Source: Bacillota bacterium (GTDB lineage Bacteria; Bacillota; Clostridia; Caldicoprobacterales; DTU083). Taken from it: a DNA stretch of 64,000 bases. The stretch lies in NCBI GenBank assembly GCA_029549985.1, contig JAKPIB010000017.1:1-64000 (forward strand), written 5' to 3'. The notes beneath the pieces were generated by a model, which worked only from the letters and a program-made list of their open reading frames with translations, did no database searches and had not been told where the DNA came from. The position numbers and the translations under genes are program-made. Positions 34,372-44,051 of this stretch are shown here, piece by piece; the first letter of the stretch is position 1, and each line of letters begins with the position of its first letter.

Positions 34372-36798
34372 TTATTTGAACACCAGCTTGCCGTTCTTCA
34401 CGTCGACCTTTACCTTGTCTCCGACCTTTATCCTGCCTGCCAGGAGCTCTTCGGACAGGCTGTCCTCGATGGCCCGCTGGACCACCCTTCTCAGCGGCCT
34501 TGCACCGTATGCAGGGTCAAAGCCTTCCTTTGCCATATGCTCCTTGGCAGCGTCGGTCACCTCAAGGTAGATCTGCTTCTGGGCCAGCCGCTTGGCCACG
34601 TTTTCCACCATAAGGTCCACTATCTGCTTTAAGTGTTTGTCCTCCAGCGGATGGAACACTATGGTTTCGTCGATCCTGTTCAAAAACTCCGGCCTGAAGG
34701 TTTTCTTGAGCTCTTCCATGATGTTGCTCTTCATCTTTTCATATTCGCTGGCCGCCATATTGTCCGAGGTGCCAAAGCCGACGGACTGCTGCTTCTTTAT
34801 CGTATGGGCGCCTACGTTTGAGGTCATGACCACGACCGTGTTCCTGCAGTCAACGGTACGCCCCTTGGAATCGGTCACTCTGCCGTCCTCCAGTATTTGA
34901 AGCAGGATGTTGAACACATCCGGATGGGCTTTTTCTATCTCATCGAACAGGATGACTGAATACGGCTTCCTGCGCACCTTCTCCGTAAGCTGCCCGCCTT
35001 CGTCATAGCCCACATATCCGGGCGGCGATCCGACCAGCCGCGACACCGTATGGCGCTCCATATATTCCGACATATCGAAGCGTATCATAGCTTCCTCGTC
35101 GCCAAAGAGGGCTTCGGCCAGGGCCTTGCACAGCTCGGTCTTGCCAACGCCGGTCGGGCCGAGGAATATGAAGGAGCCAACGGGGCGTCCGGGGTCCTTG
35201 AGCCCTGCCCTTGCGCGCCGGATGGCCCTGGATACGGCCTTGACCGCTTCATCCTGCCCGATGACCCGCTTGTGGAGTATCTCCTCCATATTGAGCAGGC
35301 GGTCTGCCTCCTCCTCGGTAAGCTTGTTGACCGGGATACCGGTCCAACTGGACACGATATGGGCAATATCCTCTTCATCCACGGTTTCGGTAGACACTGT
35401 GGACTTGTTGGCCCATTTTGTTTTCATCTCCTCAAGCTGTTGCTTGAGCTTTTGCTCTTCATCCCTTATTTCAGCCGCTTTTTCATAGTTCTGGTTCATT
35501 ACGGCTTCTTCTTTTTCCTTAAGCAGGTCCTCAAGCTTGTTCTCCAGCTGCTTGACGTCCGGAGGAGCCGTAAAGGCAGCCAGCCTTACCCTTGAGGCGG
35601 CTTCGTCGATAAGGTCGATCGCCTTGTCAGGCAGATAGCGGTCGGTTATATAGCGGTCAGACAGGTCTACGGCTGCTTTCAGGGCCTGGTCCGTGATCCT
35701 TACCTTGTGATGGGCTTCGTACTTATCCCTCAGGCCGTGAAGGATCTGGAGAGTCTCCTCCTTGGTAGGCTCGCCCACCATGACGGGCTGGAAACGGCGC
35801 TCCAGCGCGGGGTCCTTCTCTACATGCTTTCTGTACTCATCCAGTGTGGTCGCGCCGATAGCCTGGATCTCGCCCCTGGCCAGGGCAGGCTTTAATATGT
35901 TCGACGCATCTATGGCGCCTTCGGCTGCGCCCGCGCCGATAATCGTATGCATCTCATCGATAAACAGTATTATATTGCCGGCCTTCCTTATCTCGTTCAT
36001 CACGTTCTTCAGACGTTCCTCAAACTCGCCCCTGTATTTGGCGCCTGCCACCATGCCGGACAGGTCAAGGGTGACAATGCGTCTGTCCTTCAAAAGCTCC
36101 GGCACATTCCCCTCCTGGATCTGTTGGGCCAAGCCTTCCGCGATGGCGGTCTTGCCAACACCGGCCTCGCCTATGAGCACAGGGTTGTTTTTGGTCCTCC
36201 GGCTGAGTATCTGGATGACCCGCTCGATCTCCTTTTCCCTGCCGATGACAGGATCCAGCTTGCCTTCAGCCGCCATTTGGGTCAGATCCCGCCCATACTG
36301 GTCAAGCACAGGGGTGTCGGTCCTCCGTTTTGCGGAAGACTGGTGGGCATCCATGCCCTCTTCCTTGAGCATCCTTATTATCTGCTCCCGCACATTTTGC
36401 AGGTCAACGCCGAAATCCATGAGTATCCTTGCGGCAACACCTTCCCCCTCCCTTATGAGGGCAAGGAGCAGGTGCTCGGTGCCGACATAGTTGTGGCCAA
36501 GGTTCCTGGCTTCGTATATGCTAAGCTCCATGATGCGCTTTGTCCGCGGTGTATAGCCAAAGCCCTCCGTGAAATTGTAATTGCCTCTGCCAGTGAGGGC
36601 CTCGATCCGATCCCTTACCGCATCTATATCTATCCCAAGACCCCTGAGCGCTCGGGCGGCAGCGCCGTCACTCTCCCTCAGAAGGCCGAGCAGCAGGTGT
36701 TCCGTACCGACATAGTTATGACCTAGATTTCTGGCTTCCTCCTGGGCATATATAAAGGCCCGCTGCGCTCTCTCAGTAAATTTTCCGAAAAAAGCCAT
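34372..36798 (-). CDS. clpC: ClpC ATPase (Hsp100 family)
   Basis: 808 aa. N-terminal Clp repeats (about 1-145), first AAA+ domain with GEAGVGKT, a middle region with a UVR-like stretch of coiled coil ([28 protein letters not shown]), second AAA+ domain with GPTGVGKTE, and C-terminal D2 small domain. It unfolds proteins for ClpP and, with McsB, degrades arginine-phosphorylated proteins. Length matches Bacillus ClpC. Last gene of the CtsR-controlled operon. Confidence 0.97.
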   Translation of the reverse strand: MAFFGKFTERAQRAFIYAQEEARNLGHNYVGTEHLLLGLLRESDGAAARALRGLGIDIDAVRDRIEALTGRGNYNFTEGFGYTPRTKRIMELSIYEARNLGHNYVGTEHLLLALIREGEGVAARILMDFGVDLQNVREQIIRMLKEEGMDAHQSSAKRRTDTPVLDQYGRDLTQMAAEGKLDPVIGREKEIERVIQILSRRTKNNPVLIGEAGVGKTAIAEGLAQQIQEGNVPELLKDRRIVTLDLSGMVAGAKYRGEFEERLKNVMNEIRKAGNIILFIDEMHTIIGAGAAEGAIDASNILKPALARGEIQAIGATTLDEYRKHVEKDPALERRFQPVMVGEPTKEETLQILHGLRDKYEAHHKVRITDQALKAAVDLSDRYITDRYLPDKAIDLIDEAASRVRLAAFTAPPDVKQLENKLEDLLKEKEEAVMNQNYEKAAEIRDEEQKLKQQLEEMKTKWANKSTVSTETVDEEDIAHIVSSWTGIPVNKLTEEEADRLLNMEEILHKRVIGQDEAVKAVSRAIRRARAGLKDPGRPVGSFIFLGPTGVGKTELCKALAEALFGDEEAMIRFDMSEYMERHTVSRLVGSPPGYVGYDEGGQLTEKVRRKPYSVILFDEIEKAHPDVFNILLQILEDGRVTDSKGRTVDCRNTVVVMTSNVGAHTIKKQQSVGFGTSDNMAASEYEKMKSNIMEELKKTFRPEFLNRIDETIVFHPLEDKHLKQIVDLMVENVAKRLAQKQIYLEVTDAAKEHMAKEGFDPAYGARPLRRVVQRAIEDSLSEELLAGRIKVGDKVKVDVKNGKLVFK

Positions 36799-36850
36799 GT
36801 TCTAAGACCTCCTCATAGTAAAGCAAATAATATTACGACCCGGGCCTTGC

Positions 36851-37888
36851 TCAAGCCTGCAGCATCTCGTTCAGCCTGCTCCTTATCGTCTCGGCCCTGT
36901 AAGCATTAAGGTCAGCATCATCCAGCTCTCTGCCGGCGCGCTTGCCTAGGACTCCCGACTGGCCCAGGATCATAAGCTCATTCACATTTTCCGCAGTCAG
37001 ACCGGGAATGATCGACAGGCCGACACCCAGCCTCAGCTGGGATATAAGGGCCATGAATTCCTTAATATCCATGACCCGGGCATGGGTCAGGGTGCCCAGG
37101 GCGCGCCAGAGCACATCCTCAAACTGCTTTCCGCTCACCTTCAGCATAGCCTGCTGGGCCATGCGCTCCTTTTCGAATATCCGCTGGCAGGCTACCGTCA
37201 GGTTGTTTATGATATCCTGCTCCGACGGGCCTAAGGTGATCTGATTGGATATCTGATATATATTGCCCAGGGCTTCGCTGCCTTCTCCGTACAAGCCCCT
37301 TGCGGTAAGCCCGATCTTGGAGATCGTCTGCAGCACCGCCCCTATCTGCTTGGAGACCGTGAGGGCCGGCAGATGCATCATGACTGATGCCCTGAGCCCT
37401 GTGCCTACATTGGTGGGGCAGGCTGTCAGATACCCGAGTCTGTCGTCAAATGAGTATTCCACTTCCGCTTCTATCGTATCATCCACCCGGTCGAGCATCT
37501 CCCACGCCTTGTCCAGCTGGAATCCCGGAAGGATGCACTGCATCCTTATATGGTCCTCTTCATTCACCATTATCGTGACCCTCTGCCGGTCATCCATGAT
37601 TAAAGCCGCCACATCCGAATGCTGCATAAGGTCTATGCTGGCCAGGTGCTTTTCCACCAGCACCTGGCGGTCGACCTCCGGCAGATCCTTTATGAGCGTC
37701 ACGCTGTATCTTCTGCCTGAAAAAGGGGTGCTGACCGAGAAGCACCTTTTGACAGTGTCAAGTATCTCCCTGGCATCGCTGTCCTTCATCATTGTAGGGA
37801 AGGGGTAGCCTGCTATATTCCTTGCAAGCCTGATCCTGCTGCTAAGGACCACATCCCTGTCAGGACCCTTTTCTTCGATCCAGCTCAC
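36851..37888 (-). CDS. mcsB: Protein-arginine kinase McsB
   Basis: 345 aa, phosphagen-kinase fold. It phosphorylates arginines on CtsR and damaged proteins. The start SSRIRLARNIAGYPFP, and CPTNVGTGLRASVM in the middle with the catalytic cysteine region, are typical. It starts with GTG whose GTGA overlaps the mcsA stop. Acts with McsA and ClpC. Confidence 0.95.
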   Translation of the reverse strand: MSWIEEKGPDRDVVLSSRIRLARNIAGYPFPTMMKDSDAREILDTVKRCFSVSTPFSGRRYSVTLIKDLPEVDRQVLVEKHLASIDLMQHSDVAALIMDDRQRVTIMVNEEDHIRMQCILPGFQLDKAWEMLDRVDDTIEAEVEYSFDDRLGYLTACPTNVGTGLRASVMMHLPALTVSKQIGAVLQTISKIGLTARGLYGEGSEALGNIYQISNQITLGPSEQDIINNLTVACQRIFEKERMAQQAMLKVSGKQFEDVLWRALGTLTHARVMDIKEFMALISQLRLGVGLSIIPGLTAENVNELMILGQSGVLGKRAGRELDDADLNAYRAETIRSRLNEMLQA

Positions 37889-38406
37889 TTTATATCCCTC
37901 CCCTGCTCCCTGTATGAAGCCTCCAGCGCCTTGAGCCTGTCTCTGATCTCGGCGGCCCTTTCAAAGGCTTCTGTCTCGACAGCGATTTTCAGCTCCTGCC
38001 GCAGCTCTTTTATCTGCTTTTTGAGCAGCAGGCTGCTGCCGCTGCGCTTGGGGACCTTGCCCGAATGCTCCGTCCGGCTCTGTATCTTGCGCAGGACCGG
38101 CAGGAGCTCATTGCTGAAATGCTGATAGCATTCTCTGCAGCCAAGCATGCCGCTTTGCTTGAACCTCGCATAATCCATGCCGCAAGCCGGGCATTTGACT
38201 GTCGCAGACCTTAAAAAGGCCTGGTGCCCGGCTCCCATATCCATAAAGCTGGCTATAAGGTCGTTCATGGAAAAGGGAGTTATGCTGGCAAACTCCTCAT
38301 GGTTGCTTGCACACTGCTCACACAGGTGTATTTCCGATCTCATATTGTTTATGATTTTAGTCATATGAACAGTTGCCTGTCTCTGTCTGCATTCCTCGCA
38401 AAGCAT
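37885..38406 (-). CDS. mcsA: McsA, activator of McsB
   Basis: 173 aa. Four CxxC motifs (MLCEECRQR, HLCEQCASN, VKCPACGMD, GCRECYQH) form zinc-binding units, then a UVR motif near residues 134-168. It activates McsB and helps control CtsR. Its stop overlaps the mcsB start. Confidence 0.95.
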   Translation of the reverse strand: MLCEECRQRQATVHMTKIINNMRSEIHLCEQCASNHEEFASITPFSMNDLIASFMDMGAGHQAFLRSATVKCPACGMDYARFKQSGMLGCRECYQHFSNELLPVLRKIQSRTEHSGKVPKRSGSSLLLKKQIKELRQELKIAVETEAFERAAEIRDRLKALEASYREQGRDIK

Positions 38407-38471
38407 CTTTATTCCTCCCGGGGCATTTATATTATTTATACCCTAACAAATATTCAGTTAAATCTACGGCA

Positions 38472-38942
38472 TCACTTTTTCTCGTCCAGGGACAAAAGGG
38501 CAGCCAGGATCGATTTGAAGATTCTGGCCCTAATCCCGTCCTTGAGGGTCGAGGGGATAGCTATGGCCTTGTCGGAAATCGCTGAATTTATGATGTAGGC
38601 ATCCCGTTTTGATATGAAGCCCTGCTCCACCATCCGCTGCAGGTGCTTGACTGCTTCCTGCTCGCTCAGCTCCTTGCCGATCCCCTCTTTAAGCAGGTAG
38701 AACAAATAGTCGTCCTTGTCAGTATCCAGCCGCACTATCCTTATATACCCGCCTCCGCCTCTGCGGCTTTCTATATAGTATCCATGATTCAAGGTGAATC
38801 TGGTGGCGAGGACATAGTTGATCTGGGACGGGGCACAGTCAAAGTAGGATGCCAGATCATTGCGCTGCAGCTCCAGTTCGCCTTCGCTTTCCTTCAGCAG
38901 GGTTTTTATGAACTCCTCGATTATATCGCTAAGCCGTGCCAT
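38472..38942 (-). CDS. ctsR: Heat-shock repressor CtsR
   Basis: 156 aa. Winged-helix start (RLSDIIEEFIKTLLKESEGELELQRNDLA), the glycine-rich wing with RRGGGGYIRI, and a C-terminal helical dimer domain. It represses clp genes and releases DNA on heat stress. AGAGGTG lies five bases before ATG 38942. The operator is directly upstream, so it controls its own operon. Confidence 0.95.
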   Translation of the reverse strand: MARLSDIIEEFIKTLLKESEGELELQRNDLASYFDCAPSQINYVLATRFTLNHGYYIESRRGGGGYIRIVRLDTDKDDYLFYLLKEGIGKELSEQEAVKHLQRMVEQGFISKRDAYIINSAISDKAIAIPSTLKDGIRARIFKSILAALLSLDEKK

Positions 38943-38964
38943 TTGTTCACCTCTTAAGTACTTT

Positions 38965-38981
38965 ATTGACTTTCTTTGACC
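38965..38981 (-). promoter_or_regulatory. CtsR operator
   Basis: GGTCAAAGAAAGTCAAT on the minus strand matches the CtsR heptad repeat RGTCAAANANRGTCAAA with one mismatch at the last base. It lies 22-38 bases before the ctsR start, over the predicted transcription start. Confidence 0.85.
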
Positions 38982-38989
38982 TTAATTAT

Positions 38990-39017
38990 ATTATATCCAA
39001 ATATTCATAGTTTGCAA
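38990..39017 (-). promoter_or_regulatory. Sigma-A promoter of ctsR-mcsA-mcsB-clpC
   Basis: TTGCAA (39017-39012), 16-base spacer, TATAAT (38995-38990) on the minus strand, immediately followed by the CtsR operator. Confidence 0.7.
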
Positions 39018-39048
39018 ACTTTTTTATTAGATTTTTATACAGCAGATT

Positions 39049-39696
39049 TCAATCGACGTCATCCCGGTCTTCGTCTGACACCAGCCGGTTTACAACGGCC
39101 CTGGCCGTTTCCCAGTCAAAGCCCCTGCGCATTATAGCCTGCCCTATTTTGCCCCTCTGCACTCTTGGTGGCAGGGCGGCGTATTTAGCGTGATACTTTC
39201 TGCCCAGTACAAGGGCCCTCTCGAACTCGCTTTGCTCATCAACGGCGTCAAGAGCCTTATCTATCGTCTCCTGCTTTATACCCTTGTTTTTCAGTTCACC
39301 GGCTATCCACCTCTTGCCTACCGGCTTGCCGGCCAGCCTGTCCTTGACCCACCTGTCGGCAAAGGCCTCATCATCCACAAAGCTGTAATCCGTGAGCTTT
39401 TCAAGTACCGCTTCCATGACCCGGCCATCGAAACCCTTTTTCTTCAGATAGTCCGTTAGCTCCTTGCTGCTCCTGGCCCGGTAGCCCAAAAACTTAAGTG
39501 ACATATCGAAGGCCACCTTCACATCCGCCTCATATACCCACTGGCTCAAATCGGCCGGGTCCACCTCCTTGCCGGACTTGAGCCTGTATTTCACTATCAC
39601 TTCTTCATGCAGGGTATGGACAGTACCGTCATCCAGTGTGAGCAGGTAGGTATTCCTCTTCCTCCTCACGGGCTCTATATTGATTATCGTACTCAT
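39049..39696 (-). CDS. recX: Regulatory protein RecX
   Basis: 215 aa, three-helix repeats (LKFLGYRARSSKELTDYLKKKGFD, then FVDDEAFADRWVKDRL) of the RecX family, which limits RecA filament growth. ATG 39696 follows an AGGTGAC site; the frame is open upstream to TTG 39735, where AAAGGAG falls inside the frame instead of before it. Confidence 0.88.
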   Translation of the reverse strand: MSTIINIEPVRRKRNTYLLTLDDGTVHTLHEEVIVKYRLKSGKEVDPADLSQWVYEADVKVAFDMSLKFLGYRARSSKELTDYLKKKGFDGRVMEAVLEKLTDYSFVDDEAFADRWVKDRLAGKPVGKRWIAGELKNKGIKQETIDKALDAVDEQSEFERALVLGRKYHAKYAALPPRVQRGKIGQAIMRRGFDWETARAVVNRLVSDEDRDDVD

Positions 39697-39749
39697 AAAA
39701 GTCACCTGCTTTGACTGCTCCTTTATACTTATCAAATGCCTGGAAGTTT

Positions 39750-40406
39750 TTATCCCTCGCGCTTATATACAAAATATGAGTATATTACTATCGACACAAG
39801 CATTATTATACTACTTGCTAACGAAACCCATATCCCTGTTTCACCGTTGAAGACGAACAAGCACAATAAACCGGATGCCATTCCGGTTATAACAGCTATT
39901 TTCCCGCCCATTCTATGCGTTTTGTACCAAGTGTTCTCACTGGCTAACGTCCATGTCGTTCTGATGCCGACCAGGCCGTTTTGCTTAAGCTTCGGGAGTA
40001 TATTCCCAATCACTATCCAGCTTAAGCTCAGTGCGATCGCCACGATTTTCCGATAATCAATATCGTTTATACTCCCGGCGCCCCTGTAAGCTAAATACAA
40101 GAACGAAACCGTCAGCACCGTAAAGGTCAAAGTCACCGCTAAGTTGATCCAAAATACAGCTTGTGAATTATGGGGACCTTTTTCTTTGTCTTTCATCAGA
40201 TGCTTCTCCAATAACAGCCAGATGACCTGCATACCGATTGTTATTATAGGCATAGTCAACAGCTCGTATTTGCTGCCGAAGCGTGTGACATTACCGCCTG
40301 GTCCGTAATGGGCGGGAATCTTGTCCGGCAATACCGGCAATACCATCATTGTGATCATCATAGGCACAAATGCTATTATCCAGGTTACAAACCGCTTGGT
40401 TGACAT
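39750..40406 (-). CDS. sdpI: SdpI-like membrane protein (DUF1648)
   Basis: 218 aa, about six membrane helices. Motif LPDKIPAHYGPGGNVTRFGSK and the later NGLVGIRTTWTLASENTW match the SdpI/YhfL group, where SdpI gives immunity to the SdpC toxin and binds SdpR at the membrane. Its ATG shares a base with the stop of the repressor gene (TAATG), so they are coupled. No sdpC-like toxin gene is in the window. Confidence 0.85.
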   Translation of the reverse strand: MSTKRFVTWIIAFVPMMITMMVLPVLPDKIPAHYGPGGNVTRFGSKYELLTMPIITIGMQVIWLLLEKHLMKDKEKGPHNSQAVFWINLAVTLTFTVLTVSFLYLAYRGAGSINDIDYRKIVAIALSLSWIVIGNILPKLKQNGLVGIRTTWTLASENTWYKTHRMGGKIAVITGMASGLLCLFVFNGETGIWVSLASSIIMLVSIVIYSYFVYKREG

Positions 40407-40690
40407 TACAACCCCTCCCTTGAAAATTGTTTTATCCATAGGATCAAGTCTTCAAATACAGATGTGTTCAGCTCATAATAGATAAAGTTCTTGTTTTTTA
40501 TTTCATAGATCAAATTGGCATGTTTTAAAATGCTTAGATGGTATGAAACCGTGGCATTGGTTAAATCAAATTTTGATGCGATATCACCGGCTGACATTCT
40601 GCCGTTTTTCAGCATTGTCAATATCTCTCGACGAACAGGGTCAGAAAGGGCTTTGAATGTTTCTTGAAATCCGATAGCGATCACCACCAA
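40406..40690 (-). CDS. sdpR: ArsR-family repressor, SdpR-like
   Basis: 94 aa, winged-helix HTH with ALSDPVRREILTMLKNGRMSAGDIASKFDLTNATVSYHLSILKHANLI. It lacks the cysteine metal site of ArsR, fitting the SdpR group that senses via SdpI. Start is uncertain: TTG 40690 or a GTG at 40687/40684, no clean ribosome site. Its likely operator lies just upstream. Confidence 0.85.
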   Translation of the reverse strand: MVVIAIGFQETFKALSDPVRREILTMLKNGRMSAGDIASKFDLTNATVSYHLSILKHANLIYEIKNKNFIYYELNTSVFEDLILWIKQFSREGL

Positions 40691-40714
40691 TCTATTTAGA
40701 TATTCGTCTAAATA
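40691..40714 (-). promoter_or_regulatory. Inverted-repeat operator of the sdpRI-like pair
   Basis: A perfect 8-bp inverted repeat TATTTAGA (40693-40700) and TCTAAATA (40707-40714) with a 6-base gap, abutting the repressor start. A further TCTAAATAGA lies at 40764-40773. Typical of ArsR-family autoregulation. Confidence 0.7.
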
Positions 40715-40763
40715 TAGAATACAACAAGGACATCCCGTTCATCAAGAGGTATTTTGAAAAATA

Positions 40764-40773
40764 TCTAAATAGA
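40764..40773. promoter_or_regulatory. Additional half-site TCTAAATAGA
   Basis: Same half-site as in the operator 50 bases away; itself an almost perfect 12-bp palindrome (ATCTAAATAGAT). Confidence 0.5.
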
Positions 40774-40805
40774 TGAAAAAGGAGTAACCTTGTTCTAAAT
40801 GAAAT

Positions 40806-40834
40806 CAGCCTGTCCATTTCTACTGAACAGGCTG
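40806..40834 (-). terminator. Terminator after the niacin-type ECF gene
   Basis: An 8-bp stem CAGCCTGT (40806-40813) with ACAGGCTG (40827-40834), then ATTTCATTT on the minus strand. Confidence 0.6.
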
Positions 40835-40846
40835 TATGGATACTCA

Positions 40847-41338
40847 CTATATCCTTGTCAGGTCCAGGGTGCGGGATTTTTTCAGCAGGTTTATCATGAT
40901 CCAGGATATGAAGGCATCTACGCCATGATGGAGCACGGTCCCGACACCGGTCACGACAAGGAGGTAGTACGCGTCGAACTCCACAAAGGGCATGATGACC
41001 AGCACCTCAAGGATGCCATGCAGGGGAGCGGTGATCAATGCTACCAGCGGAAAAGGCATGCCCCTGCGCAAAAGCCAGGCCCCCGCCATGCCGACGAAAA
41101 CATGCATGAAAGCCCTTGCCCCGACCAGAGGGCCGAGATTGAGGAAAAATCCCAAAGCAGAACCTAAGCCCACCATAGCAGCGGCCTGGGGCCCCAGGAG
41201 CATGGAAAGGAACATGGGCACATGAGAGCCCAGGGTCGCGGTGTAGGGTGGTATGACTACTTTAAAGAACACTGCAAAAGGTATCACTATGGCCAGGGCA
41301 GTTAACAATGCAGTGGCTGTAAGCTTTCTCATATTCAT
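40847..41338 (-). CDS. niaX: ECF transporter S component, niacin-type (NiaX-like)
   Basis: 163 aa, about six membrane helices. TATLGSHVPMFLSMLLGPQAAAMVGLGSALGFF and ARAFMHVFVGMAGAW resemble the NiaX group that imports niacin with a shared ECF module. The strong palindromic operator over its promoter resembles what I recall of NiaR sites, which supports the assignment. AGGAGG lies nine bases before ATG 41338. Substrate is inferred, not shown. Confidence 0.72.
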   Translation of the reverse strand: MNMRKLTATALLTALAIVIPFAVFFKVVIPPYTATLGSHVPMFLSMLLGPQAAAMVGLGSALGFFLNLGPLVGARAFMHVFVGMAGAWLLRRGMPFPLVALITAPLHGILEVLVIMPFVEFDAYYLLVVTGVGTVLHHGVDAFISWIMINLLKKSRTLDLTRI

Positions 41339-41373
41339 GGATCAAGGCCTCCTGTGCCGGATTGATTTTCACT

Positions 41374-41411
41374 ATATTAGCACGGTGTATATACACCTGT
41401 CAATACAGGTG
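41374..41411 (-). promoter_or_regulatory. Promoter of niaX with overlapping palindromic operator
   Basis: On the minus strand TTGACA (41403-41398), 18-base spacer, TAATAT (41379-41374). Two overlapping palindromes, GGTGTATATACACC (41384-41397) and CACCTGT-4-ACAGGTG (41394-41411), cover the -35 and spacer. A repressor bound here would block polymerase; a NiaR-type niacin repressor is the best guess. Confidence 0.7.
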
Positions 41412-41436
41412 CCTGGCTTATTTTTGCATATAAAAA

Positions 41437-41457
41437 GAGGGAGTATGCAGCTCCCTC
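41437..41457 (-). terminator. Terminator of ftsH
   Basis: 7-bp stem GAGGGAG/CTCCCTC followed by TTTTTAT on the minus strand. Confidence 0.8.
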
Positions 41458-41479
41458 CGGCTTTTATCATAAATACTGC

Positions 41480-43408
41480 TTATTGCTTGTTGTCATCTTC
41501 CGTATCGGCCGTATCGATCTCCAGATCCAGGTCGATCTCCTCGTTGGCAAAGAGAGCCTCGAACTCCTCGGCCTCCAGCTTCTCCTTTTCAAGCAGGGCA
41601 TTGGCGACCCTGTGCAGCCTGTCGATGTTGTCCCTCAGTATCTGCTCGGCCCTGTCATAGCATTCCTTGACGATACGCTTTACCTCAACATCTATCTTGG
41701 AGGCTATGTCTTCACTGAAGTTGCGGGTATGGCCGAAGTCCCTGCCCAGGAATACCTCATCCTGATCGCTGCCATAGGTGACCGGGCCTAGATCCTCGCT
41801 CATGCCGTACTCCATGACCATCCGCCTTGCCAGCTTAGTGGCCCGCTGCAGGTCGTTTGAAGCCCCGGTGCTTATATCCTCGAGCACCAGACCCTCTGCG
41901 ACCCTGCCGCCCAGCAGCATCGTGATCTCATCCATCAGCTCTGAACGGGAGACATAGTATTTGTCGTCCTTGGGCAGGGTCAGGGTATAGCCGCCGGCCA
42001 TGCCTCTCGGTACGATGGATACCTGGTGGACCGGGTCTGCGTTGGGCAGCATCTTTGCGACGACTGCGTGGCCTGATTCGTGGTAAGCCACCAGCTTCTT
42101 GTCCTTTTCAGTTATCATCTTGCTCTTCTTTTCAGGTCCGGCGATCACGCGATTGATGGCTTCCTCGATATCATCCATGTTGATTTCCTTGGCGTTTCTC
42201 CTGGCTGCCAGGATGGCTGCCTCGTTCATCATGTTTTCGATGTCAGCTCCCGTAAAGCCGGGCGTGCGCTTAGCCAGCACCTTTATGTCGACTTCCTTGG
42301 AAAGGGGCTTGCCCCTGGAATGGACCTTGATGATCTCCGCCCTGCCCTTGACGTCAGGGACACCTACGACGACCCTGCGGTCAAACCTTCCCGGGCGCAG
42401 CAGCGCAGGATCCAGGATGTCTGGCCTGTTGGTGGCGGCAAGGATTATGATGCCTTCATTCACTGCAAAGCCGTCCATCTCGACCAGGAGCTGGTTCAGG
42501 GTCTGCTCACGCTCGTCATGTCCGCCTCCGAGGCCTGCGCCCCTGTGGCGGCCGACAGCATCTATCTCATCTATGAATACGATGCAGGGTGAGCTCTTTT
42601 TGGCCTGGTCAAAGAGGTCGCGGACCCTCGATGCGCCAACGCCTACGAACATCTCAACGAAGTCGGACCCGCTGATGCTGAAGAAGGGCACGCCTGCCTC
42701 GCCGGCAACAGCCTTGGCCAAAAGGGTCTTACCGGTCCCGGGAGGCCCCACAAGGAGCACACCCTTTGGGATCCGGGCACCCAGCTCGATGAATTTCCTC
42801 GGGTTTTTCAAAAACTCTACGATTTCCTGAAGCTCATGCTTTTCTTCCTCCGCACCTGCCACATCGTTGAATGTGATGCGGTGCTTGTCATCCTGGTGCA
42901 GCCTGGCACGGCTTTTGCCGAAGGACATGACCCTTCCGCCGCCGCCCTGGGCCTGCTGGATGAAGAAGAACCAGAAAAGGCCTACCAATACCAGCATGAA
43001 TATGAAGGGCAGTACGTTCCATATCCATGAAGGCTCCGGTACCGGTTCGGGATTCCACTCAAAGTACCTGGAAAACATGTCGGCCGTGACCTGGTCCGGG
43101 TCCAGCCCTTCCTTTTCTGCGATTATGGTCCTGACATCCCTGTCAAATATGGGCATATAGGGGATATAGGATTCGAAATCATATTTGTTGGGGAAGCTTT
43201 CCACCGGTATTGACGAACCCTTGCGCAGGCCTACTACCCCGCGGTCGGTCGTCCTCAGGTGAGATATCTTCCCTTCCTTTATCTCTTGCAGCAATTGCGG
43301 ATATGTCAACCGTTCCCGCTCAGTGCCCATGTCAAAAAAGGCGACAACGAGAATGATTACTATCAATAAAAGCAAATAAAAGCCTGGGCCTCTCAATAAT
43401 CTTCTCAA
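41480..43408 (-). CDS. ftsH: ATP-dependent zinc metalloprotease FtsH
   Basis: 642 aa. Membrane helix near residues 8-26, extracytoplasmic segment, second helix near 115-135, AAA+ domain with GPPGTGKT, and zinc motif HESGH. It degrades misfolded membrane proteins and regulators. The TTG at 43408 is the best start: AAAGGAGG lies seven bases before it and falls inside the longer open frame that reaches ATG 43444. The acidic C-terminal tail is typical. Confidence 0.95.
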   Translation of the reverse strand: MRRLLRGPGFYLLLLIVIILVVAFFDMGTERERLTYPQLLQEIKEGKISHLRTTDRGVVGLRKGSSIPVESFPNKYDFESYIPYMPIFDRDVRTIIAEKEGLDPDQVTADMFSRYFEWNPEPVPEPSWIWNVLPFIFMLVLVGLFWFFFIQQAQGGGGRVMSFGKSRARLHQDDKHRITFNDVAGAEEEKHELQEIVEFLKNPRKFIELGARIPKGVLLVGPPGTGKTLLAKAVAGEAGVPFFSISGSDFVEMFVGVGASRVRDLFDQAKKSSPCIVFIDEIDAVGRHRGAGLGGGHDEREQTLNQLLVEMDGFAVNEGIIILAATNRPDILDPALLRPGRFDRRVVVGVPDVKGRAEIIKVHSRGKPLSKEVDIKVLAKRTPGFTGADIENMMNEAAILAARRNAKEINMDDIEEAINRVIAGPEKKSKMITEKDKKLVAYHESGHAVVAKMLPNADPVHQVSIVPRGMAGGYTLTLPKDDKYYVSRSELMDEITMLLGGRVAEGLVLEDISTGASNDLQRATKLARRMVMEYGMSEDLGPVTYGSDQDEVFLGRDFGHTRNFSEDIASKIDVEVKRIVKECYDRAEQILRDNIDRLHRVANALLEKEKLEAEEFEALFANEEIDLDLEIDTADTEDDNKQ

Positions 43409-43511
43409 TCCCAGCCCTCCTTTTGAGTATATATACCACATCAAATAATTTTAACACAGATAGTAGTCAAAAGCAATTAAGCATATTTCATGTGACCTTA
43501 TGGGCCGGGAC

Positions 43512-44051
43512 CTATTTTGCATAGGCTTCCTTGGACAAAACGCCGATGAAGGGCAGGTTTCTGTACTTCTCGGCATAGTCAAGACCATAGCCGATCACGA
43601 ACTCATCAGGGATGTTGAAGCCTACATAGTCCACATTCACCGGAGCTTTCCGCCTAGAAGGCTTGTCCAGGCAGCAGCATACCTTGAGCGAACGGGGCTT
43701 CCTTGAAAGCAGGTTTTCGAACAGGTAGTTGAGGGTCAGTCCTGTATCCACTATATCCTCGACTATGAGTACGTCCTTGCCCTCGATCTGCTCCTCAAGG
43801 TCCTTCATGATCCTTACGACACCGGATGATTTGGTGGATGCCCCGTAGCTGGATACTGCCATAAAGTCGATGGCAAGGGGCAGCTTGATCTCCTTGATCA
43901 GGTCGGATGCGAACATCACAGCGCCTTTCAGAATGACGATAATGAACAGGTCCTTGTCCTTATAGTCCTCCGTTATTTGCGCACCCAGCTCCTTTACCCT
44001 CTTAATCAGCTTCTCTTCATCGATCAGAATCTTTTCCAAATGGTCCAGCAT
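43512..44051 (-). CDS. hpt: Hypoxanthine phosphoribosyltransferase
   Basis: 179 aa. PRPP loop VLIVEDIVDTGLTL and the flexible loop region VSSYGASTKSSG are clear. It salvages hypoxanthine and guanine to IMP/GMP. It overlaps tilS by 35 bases, as in the Bacillus tilS-hprT-ftsH operon. Confidence 0.95.
   Translation of the reverse strand: MLDHLEKILIDEEKLIKRVKELGAQITEDYKDKDLFIIVILKGAVMFASDLIKEIKLPLAIDFMAVSSYGASTKSSGVVRIMKDLEEQIEGKDVLIVEDIVDTGLTLNYLFENLLSRKPRSLKVCCCLDKPSRRKAPVNVDYVGFNIPDEFVIGYGLDYAEKYRNLPFIGVLSKEAYAK

Noticed and set aside
35762-36490. 242-codon plus-strand open frame
   Set aside because: Entirely antisense to clpC; composition reflects the opposite strand.
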